Part shown: positions 1 through 4,343 of the stretch, piece after piece
Numbering within the stretch: position 1 is the first letter of the stretch
Layout: every line of letters starts with the position of its first letter
NCBI GenBank assembly: GCA_030631125.1
Contig: DAOVLS010000194.1
Span: 1 to 5,382, forward strand
DNA length: 5,382 nucleotides
Reading direction: 5' to 3'
Source of the DNA: Planctomycetales bacterium
GTDB taxonomy: Bacteria > Planctomycetota > Phycisphaerae > SM23-33
The notes under the pieces: generated by a model
The model's database searches: none
What the model saw: the letters and a program-made list of their open reading frames with translations, nothing else
Told to the model about the DNA's origin: nothing
Translations under genes and position numbers: made by a program

Positions 1-1
1 A

Positions 2-445
2 AAGGCGACAATGTTGCGGGCAATGCTTGCCGAAGTGAATACCCCATGCCGAAATATTATCGCGCTGGAAAGTCGCAGCGAAATACGTCTCGAAGGCGTC
101 AGCCGATGCCGCGTTGACCGTGATAAGGGCTTCACCGCCGCCGATGCCCTGTCGGCTGCATGTGATCAGGACGTTGACGTGATTATGCTGGATGACATTC
201 CCGACAGTTCCACCGCCGTCGCAGCGATCGAAGCGGCACAGGGTGGAACGATGGTGCTGACCGGCATTTTTGCCCGGAATCCCGCCGACGCGATGGAGAT
301 GATGCTCGAATCGACCAAACCCTGGGCGTTGGCGTCTGCAATGCTGGCCGTTATCCAGAATACAGGAACGGAGACCACGTTTTCCGCCATATCGCCGTCG
401 GGGCGCCTCATCAATATAAAACATAGCCTCCATCCCCATACTTAA
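2..445 (+). CDS. C-terminal part of a degenerate GspE/PilB/PilT-type secretion ATPase (5' partial)
   Basis: The frame is open from the left edge; the ATG at 11 lies inside the domain and is not the start. The translation begins K-A-T-M-L-R-A-M-L, which aligns with the family's Walker A end (GKTTTLYAML). It continues through N-I-I-A-L-E-S (Asp-box position, 56-82), a G-F-T-A-A-D-A-L-like stretch, and D-V-I-M-L-D-D-I-P-D (176-205; family D-V-I-M-x-G-E-I-R-D, Walker B). Then come T-A-V-A-A-I-E-A-A-Q-G-G and V-L-T-G-I-F-A-R-N (family L-S-T-L-H-T-N-D, His box, 257-280). Members of this family are cytoplasmic hexameric ATPases that power type II secretion or type IV pili. Here every catalytic motif is altered: Walker A Thr to Ala, EDP to ESR, GEIRD to DDIPD, HTND to FARN. 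The frame also stops about 28 residues after the A-S-A-M-L-A-V-I-Q helix, where the family normally continues with a QRL-V-R segment and a further C-terminal region. I infer an inactive or regulatory paralogue; decay towards a pseudogene is the alternative. Family assignment is fairly sure, function is not. Confidence 0.72.
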   Translation, partial: KATMLRAMLAEVNTPCRNIIALESRSEIRLEGVSRCRVDRDKGFTAADALSAACDQDVDVIMLDDIPDSSTAVAAIEAAQGGTMVLTGIFARNPADAMEMMLESTKPWALASAMLAVIQNTGTETTFSAISPSGRLINIKHSLHPHT

Positions 446-485
446 GCGGAAGAATCTTCCTTCCCGGCGGAAGAAACTTCCGCTT
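444..485 (+). terminator. Strong stem-loop at the stop codon of the ATPase-like gene, probable transcript end
   Basis: The outer arms AAGCGGAAG (444-452) and CTTCCGCTT (477-485) are perfect 9-bp complements. After a small AA/AA internal loop, TCTTCC (455-460) pairs with GGAAGA (469-474), leaving an 8-nt loop. This gives 15 bp in 42 nt, beginning within the TAA stop codon. No T-run follows on either strand, so it is not a classical factor-independent terminator. It may stabilise the 3' end or assist termination. Its position between the upstream gene and a separate sigma-54 promoter supports a transcript boundary. Confidence 0.55.
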
Positions 486-513
486 CGTCGCTTCAATCCA
501 CAGATAAGAGATG

Positions 514-530
514 AAACGCTGCAGGCGTTT
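514..530. repeat. Inverted repeat AAACGC-N5-GCGTTT upstream of the fliK promoter
   Basis: There are perfect 6-bp arms around TGCAG. The centre (522) lies about 98 bp upstream of the predicted sigma-54 start, within the usual range for an enhancer site of a sigma-54 activator. A T-rich stretch follows the right arm (GTATTTCG), so a weak hairpin terminator is the other reading. The repeat is seen directly; its role is inference. Confidence 0.4.
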
Positions 531-544
531 GTATTTCGTAACCC

Positions 545-557
545 CTGTTCGCAACAG
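545..557. repeat. Inverted repeat CTGTT-CGC-AACAG upstream of the fliK promoter
   Basis: There are 5-bp perfect arms with a 3-nt centre, centred at 551, about 69 bp upstream of the predicted start. The repeat at 514-530 is 29 bp away centre to centre. An AT-rich patch (561-579) lies between it and the promoter and could favour bending. It is a candidate operator or activator half of a paired site; arms this short can occur by chance. Confidence 0.3.
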
Positions 558-582
558 CCGTTATAATTATTTCTAAAAGCCC

Positions 583-596
583 CCAAAGACCTTTGG
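583..596. repeat. Palindrome CCAAAG-AC-CTTTGG overlapping the -24 element
   Basis: There are 6-bp perfect arms with a 2-nt centre. The right arm includes the TGG (594-596) of the sigma-54 -24 box, so a dimeric protein bound here would compete with RNA polymerase. It is therefore a candidate repressor site. The palindrome is seen directly; the binding protein is unknown. Confidence 0.4.
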
Positions 597-609
597 CACG
601 CACGTTGCT
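594..609 (+). promoter_or_regulatory. Sigma-54 (RpoN) promoter for fliK-flgD-flgE
   Basis: TGGCACG-CACG-TTGCT matches the -24/-12 consensus (TGGCACG-N4-TTGCW) at every specified base. The GG (595-596) and GC (607-608) are correctly 12 bp apart, placing the transcription start near 620. The fliK start codon then lies about 15 nt downstream. Sigma-54 control of hook genes is well established in several flagellated groups and requires an enhancer-binding activator. No comparable match was seen elsewhere in the window. Confidence 0.88.
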
Positions 610-634
610 CTAATGATGGGCTGGCGAAAGGAAT

Positions 635-2239
635 ATGTGTGCCATTGATATGAACGTAATGCTCACCAACCTGATGATACCGGCGAAGGCGGCAGCGCCT
701 TCGGGCAAGGTCGCACCGAAGCCAAAACGCTCTCCCTCATCCAAAGCCGACAAAACCGCAAGCCCGGAAGCGAAGTCTGCACAGACCGGCAAGTCGGCCA
801 GGAAGGCTGCGAATTCCAAAGACGCTCCGAATACAGCCAAAAAGAGCAAGGCCCAAAGTGGTCCGAAGGCTCCTGGCGGTAAAGCGGCCAAGGTCAACAA
901 GGGCGAGAAGGTTGTTGTGGAGGCTTTGGGTTCGGGTCAGGTTTTTTCGGAGATTATTCAATCCGCGAAGGTCTCCGGCAATCATCAGAAGGTCGTCGCC
1001 GGCGAATTGGCGGCAAAGGTCCTTACTTTGGGGGCAAAGGCCCTTACTAAAGAAGAAGCCGGAAATCCCGATGTTGTGCTCGCTGGTAAGGCCCAGACTG
1101 TAAAGGTCGGCGCCGATTCATTGCAAGTCCGGGCATTCATACTGGGTAAGACACATGTCGTTCCGGTCGTCCCTGCCACAAATAAGCCTGTCCCTGAAGG
1201 TCAGGCAATGGTTGCATCCGAAGTTGGCAGAAACTCTGTTGGCGAGATGCCTCTCGATGCCGAGCCGGCTGCGTTACCTTCCCGCACGCCCATCAAGATC
1301 ACCGAGGCTTTGGCTGAGGCGATTTCATCGGGTATTGGTGCGGAAAAAGCGGGTAAATCGCAGGTGGGGCTTGAGGCTCCGGAGATGAATCAGCAGGTAT
1401 TGACATCGCCGGCTGGACCTGTCCTCTCAGCGTTGGTAGAGAGGATGAAGCAGGTTCCGGAAGCGCCACGCGTACAGGCCCCCGTGGCGGGTGAAAAAAG
1501 TACCCTTGCCGCTCCTTCTGTTACCGGGCGGAGAGTGGTTTCTACGGCAGGACTTGTGCCGAACGTATCAGCCGAGGCTGTCGATAAAATGGATGCGGGG
1601 ATAAAAATCAACACCTTACTGCGAGATTCCGGCGGTCCCGTTGCCGTTGTCGGTCAGAGGTCGGCAGGGCGTAGCGAAACCTCGCAGGAAGTTATGCAGC
1701 ATCTCAGCACTGCGACCGAACCGGTTCACGTCGATACAGCGGATACGCCGGCAGTTTCTTCTTCTCCGGAAAATTCGTTGCCGGCGCCGGCGGCGAATCA
1801 GATCGTCGAAGCGCTGCGAGCGAGTGCGGAGCGCGGGGGGCAGCAGGTTGTAATCCGCCTGAATCCCCCGGAACTGGGTAAGGTCAGCGTAACATTGAAC
1901 GCCAACGGCAGCGAGGTTCACGGCGTGCTGAAAGTGGAAAACCCCGACACGCTCAGTCAGCTCCAGCGAGAGGCCCCGGCCCTTCTGGGGCGATTGGCCG
2001 AGATGGGGATTCAGTTGAAGCAGATGGACCTTTCGTTGAGTCAGCAGGGAACGAACGATTCGTCGCTTTACTCTCAACTGCGAGATGAGAGCGGCCTGTG
2101 GCAGGGCGGCGGTCAGGGCTACGACCCGCAGACGTCCGCGAGTGAATTCGCTCCGGATGAACCTGTATTGGCCGGTGCCGAAGAAATCCTTCCGGGGGCG
2201 GTCGCCCTTACCGACGGCGCAATCAACATCTGGATTTAG
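635..2239 (+). CDS. fliK: FliK, flagellar hook-length control protein
   Basis: FliK is exported by the flagellar type III apparatus, measures hook length and, through its C-terminal domain acting on FlhB, switches export from hook to filament substrates. The C-terminal domain (about residues 385-472) is recognisable from I-V-E-A-L-R, V-I-R-L-N-P-P-E-L-G-K-V-S-V-T-L (key LNPPELG at 409-415) and the following L-L-G-R-L-A-E-M-G-I-Q-L helix, typical of the Flg_hook family (PF02120). The first ~380 residues are low-complexity and poorly conserved, as expected for the ruler part. Residues 15-92 are very Lys/Ala/Ser/Pro-rich (18 Lys and 2 Arg against 4 acidic residues). At 534 aa it is longer than the 405-aa Salmonella protein. 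The start at 635 has AAAGGA only 2 nt upstream; ATG at 650 is the alternative. flgD follows after 9 nt. Assignment is also supported by the fliK-flgD-flgE order. Confidence 0.9.
   Translation: MCAIDMNVMLTNLMIPAKAAAPSGKVAPKPKRSPSSKADKTASPEAKSAQTGKSARKAANSKDAPNTAKKSKAQSGPKAPGGKAAKVNKGEKVVVEALGSGQVFSEIIQSAKVSGNHQKVVAGELAAKVLTLGAKALTKEEAGNPDVVLAGKAQTVKVGADSLQVRAFILGKTHVVPVVPATNKPVPEGQAMVASEVGRNSVGEMPLDAEPAALPSRTPIKITEALAEAISSGIGAEKAGKSQVGLEAPEMNQQVLTSPAGPVLSALVERMKQVPEAPRVQAPVAGEKSTLAAPSVTGRRVVSTAGLVPNVSAEAVDKMDAGIKINTLLRDSGGPVAVVGQRSAGRSETSQEVMQHLSTATEPVHVDTADTPAVSSSPENSLPAPAANQIVEALRASAERGGQQVVIRLNPPELGKVSVTLNANGSEVHGVLKVENPDTLSQLQREAPALLGRLAEMGIQLKQMDLSLSQQGTNDSSLYSQLRDESGLWQGGGQGYDPQTSASEFAPDEPVLAGAEEILPGAVALTDGAINIWI
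1012..1048 (+). repeat. Imperfect 21-bp-period direct repeat inside fliK
   Basis: GGCAAAGGTCCTTACT (1012-1027) recurs at 1033-1048 with one mismatch. The offset is exactly 21 bp, so the reading frame is kept and the protein carries A-K-V-L-T followed by A-K-A-L-T. It looks like a small in-frame duplication in the variable ruler region. Confidence 0.6.
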
Positions 2240-2242
2240 GAG
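2238..2242 (+). promoter_or_regulatory. Ribosome binding site of flgD overlapping the fliK stop
   Basis: AGGAG begins within the TAG stop codon of fliK and lies 6 nt before the flgD ATG. This arrangement favours translational coupling, with ribosomes ending fliK positioned to start flgD. Confidence 0.7.
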
Positions 2243-2248
2243 AACGAC

Positions 2249-2623
2249 ATGAACGCTATATCAGGAATGACCGGCAATGCTGAAAACATGCGGGTTGACT
2301 ACCTGAACCTGCTGGTAACGCAACTGCGGCACCAGAATCCGTTGGAACCGATGAGCAACGCGGACATGACTGCGCAGTTGGCGCAGATTTCGCAACTGGA
2401 GCACCTGGAAAACATCGACGGTATGTTCCAGCAGACGATGGTCAAGGCGGAACTCAACGAAGCGACGTCGTTAATCGGCAAGACGATTTCTTTCTTCCCC
2501 GAGGGGTCGTCATACGCCGTTGCCGGCCGGGTCAACAGCGTGAACATCGTTGACGGGACCGTCCAGTTGAACGTGGACGGTTACAGCGTCGGGCTGGATG
2601 AAATCAAGTCCATCAGCGAGTGA
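2249..2623 (+). CDS. flgD: FlgD, hook cap / hook assembly scaffold protein (short form)
   Basis: FlgD caps the distal end of the growing hook and guides FlgE polymerisation; it is removed when the hook is complete. The N-terminal signature is clear: Y-L-N-L-L-V-T-Q-L-R-H-Q-N-P-L-E-P-M (residues 18-35), then A-Q-L-A-Q-I-S-Q-L-E-H-L-E-N-I (42-56), matching the family's FLxLLvtQLxxQDPxxPm...QLAqfSxleql. Residues 76-124 (L-I-G-K-T-I ... V-G-L-D-E-I-K-S-I-S) form a short beta region like the tail of compact FlgD proteins. At 124 aa it lacks the FnIII/tudor-like domains of the roughly 230-aa enterobacterial form and resembles the compact Bacillus-type FlgD. The gene has an AGGAG site 6 nt upstream and sits 9 nt after fliK and 37 nt before flgE. 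Confidence 0.9.
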   Translation: MNAISGMTGNAENMRVDYLNLLVTQLRHQNPLEPMSNADMTAQLAQISQLEHLENIDGMFQQTMVKAELNEATSLIGKTISFFPEGSSYAVAGRVNSVNIVDGTVQLNVDGYSVGLDEIKSISE

Positions 2624-2648
2624 AACGAAAAACGGGAACTCTTTTGAC

Positions 2649-2654
2649 AAAGGA
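2649..2654 (+). promoter_or_regulatory. Ribosome binding site of flgE
   Basis: AAAGGA lies 6 nt before the ATG at 2661, normal spacing, and fixes the flgE start. No convincing separate promoter is present in the 37-nt gap. Confidence 0.65.
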
Positions 2655-2660
2655 TAAATC

Positions 2661-4325
2661 ATGGGTAATGCACTATTAGCGGGCGTATCGGGTCTGAAGG
2701 CCCACCAGACAATGCTTGACGTAACCGGCAACAACCTTGCCAACGTCAATACGTACGGTTTCAAGGGTAGCCGGACCGTTTTTTCGGACCTGTTCAGCGG
2801 TACGCTGCGAGAGGCGACCGAACCGACGGAGCAGACTGGTGGAACCAACCCGATCCAGGTCGGCAGCGGTACGCAGGTCACCAGCGTGGACCGGATCATG
2901 ACCCAGGGCGGGCTGGTTACCACAGGTCAGGAACTGGACATGGCCATTGAGGGCGAGGGATATTTCGTTCTGAATAACGGGCAGGGCGACGTCTTTACTC
3001 GCGTCGGTTCGTTCGCCGTCGATTCGGAATACTACCTGATCGACCCCGGAACTGGTTTTCGCGTTCAGCGATACGGCAACGAAGGCGTCGAGGAAGGGTT
3101 CCAGGTCAACGACAGTATTCGAATTCCCTACGACGTAACGCTTGAGGCCAAGGCGACCGAGAACATCCGCATCTCCGGGAACCTGAACGGGGAAACCTCA
3201 AATCCCGCCGCCTCCCTGCTTGGCAGCGGGATGCAATATACGATAACCGGCGGGGCCGTTACCACGGAGACGACATTGGCGGAACTCAACGAGACCGGCG
3301 GGCTTGTCAATAATGACGAAATCCAGATTACGGGGACCGATTGCGACGGGGATGCCGTTGACGTTACCTATGTAATCGCCAATGCTGTTACGGCGACGGT
3401 TGGAGATGTGCTGACGGCGATTTCCACTGCGTTCACCGGTTCTACCGCGTCCATCGTTAACGGCGAAATCCGCCTGACCGACGATGCGGCAGGGTACAGC
3501 CAGACCGATATGATGCTGGAATTCACCGGTACGGGCGGCGGCGTTCCTGCCGGGACGTTCGAGTTGCCGTCATACTTCCGGATACTACAGGCCGGCGGTG
3601 AAGCCGTTCAAAACGTCAGCGCGGAGATATTCGACTCACAGGGCATCAGCCATACGCTCAGCGCCTCGTTTATCAGCAACAGCGCCGGTGAGTGGGACCT
3701 GGTGGTTACGTCGGTAACCGGCGGGATCGAGAGGTTTGAGGATAGGCGGATAAGCCAAATCACCTTCCAGACTAACGGTAACTACGGCGGCATCGGGGGC
3801 GAACCGCCGGACGAATCAGCATTCGGCATGATGTTCAGCAACGACCCGGAAACGGTGCGGTCGCTTGCCGTGGACATGGGAGCCGTCGGCGGACGACAGA
3901 TAACCGTCTCCGGCGAGGATGTCGGTATCGCCGACGCTACAATCAACAGCCAGGACGGATATACATCAGGTCAGTTGGCCAGTCTGTCTGTTACACAGGA
4001 GGGCATAGTCGCCGGCCTGTTCACCAACGGTATCGGCAAGGACGTCGCGTCGCTGAAACTGGCTGTGTTCCAGAACCCCGCGGGCCTGTCGAGCATGGGA
4101 AACAACTATTTTGCCGCGTCGGGCAACTCCGGCGACCCCATCTTTACCAGAGGCCTGAGCAGCGGCGCCGGGACCATCCGCGGCGGTTCGCTGGAACAGT
4201 CCAACGTGGACGTCGCCGGCGAATTCGTCAACCTCATCCAGGCACAGAACGGATACCAGGCCAACGCGCGAACCATCAAGGTCGCCAACGAAATGCTGCG
4301 GGAACTGTCGAACCTGATTCGCTAA
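2661..4325 (+). CDS. flgE: FlgE, flagellar hook protein
   Basis: FlgE is the structural subunit of the extracellular hook, exported through the flagellar type III system. The N-terminus has the rod/hook signature: L-L-A-G-V-S-G-L-K-A-H-Q, then N-N-L-A-N-V-N-T-Y-G-F-K (residues 24-35), followed by D-M-A-I-E-G-E-G-Y-F-V-L. The FlgE D2-type region starts near residue 315 (A-V-Q-N-V-S-A-E-I-F-D-S-Q-G). The C-terminus (511-554) carries the paired coiled-coil motif L-E-Q-S-N-V-D-V-A-G-E-F-V-N-L-I and N-G-Y-Q-A-N-A-R-T-I-K-V-A-N-E-M-L. Residues about 204-290 look like an inserted flagellin-IN-type domain (T-T-L-A-E-L-N ... D-E-I-Q-I-T-G ... V-G-D-V-L-T-A-I-S ... G-E-I-R-L-T-D-D), making this a long FlgE (554 aa against about 400 in enterobacteria). 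The only cysteine is Cys228, within that insert. FlgE is preferred over FlgF/FlgG because of length, D2 region and position after flgD. Confidence 0.93.
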   Translation: MGNALLAGVSGLKAHQTMLDVTGNNLANVNTYGFKGSRTVFSDLFSGTLREATEPTEQTGGTNPIQVGSGTQVTSVDRIMTQGGLVTTGQELDMAIEGEGYFVLNNGQGDVFTRVGSFAVDSEYYLIDPGTGFRVQRYGNEGVEEGFQVNDSIRIPYDVTLEAKATENIRISGNLNGETSNPAASLLGSGMQYTITGGAVTTETTLAELNETGGLVNNDEIQITGTDCDGDAVDVTYVIANAVTATVGDVLTAISTAFTGSTASIVNGEIRLTDDAAGYSQTDMMLEFTGTGGGVPAGTFELPSYFRILQAGGEAVQNVSAEIFDSQGISHTLSASFISNSAGEWDLVVTSVTGGIERFEDRRISQITFQTNGNYGGIGGEPPDESAFGMMFSNDPETVRSLAVDMGAVGGRQITVSGEDVGIADATINSQDGYTSGQLASLSVTQEGIVAGLFTNGIGKDVASLKLAVFQNPAGLSSMGNNYFAASGNSGDPIFTRGLSSGAGTIRGGSLEQSNVDVAGEFVNLIQAQNGYQANARTIKVANEMLRELSNLIR

Positions 4326-4343
4326 ACGCCCAGGTAAAAACCC

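Noticed and set aside
562..567. TATAAT, a perfect sigma-70 -10 hexamer, upstream of fliK.
   Set aside because: No TTGACA-like hexamer is found at 16-18 bp upstream (539-544 reads TAACCC). It sits in an AT-rich patch and the sigma-54 promoter is far better.
511..576. A 21-codon frame from ATG 511 (M-K-R-C-R-R-L-Y ...) in the intergenic region, a possible leader peptide.
   Set aside because: There is no properly spaced ribosome site, it lies upstream of the predicted transcription start near 620, it overlaps two palindromes, and its length is expected by chance.
1616..2077. A 153-codon minus-strand frame antisense to fliK, with Arg-rich runs.
   Set aside because: It is a shadow of the FliK conserved C-terminal coding region; its composition follows from the opposite strand and it has no recognisable domain.
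2644..2649. TTGACA, a perfect sigma-70 -35 hexamer, just before flgE.
   Set aside because: The -10 position falls inside flgE (about 2667) and does not resemble TATAAT; transcripts would lack the start codon.
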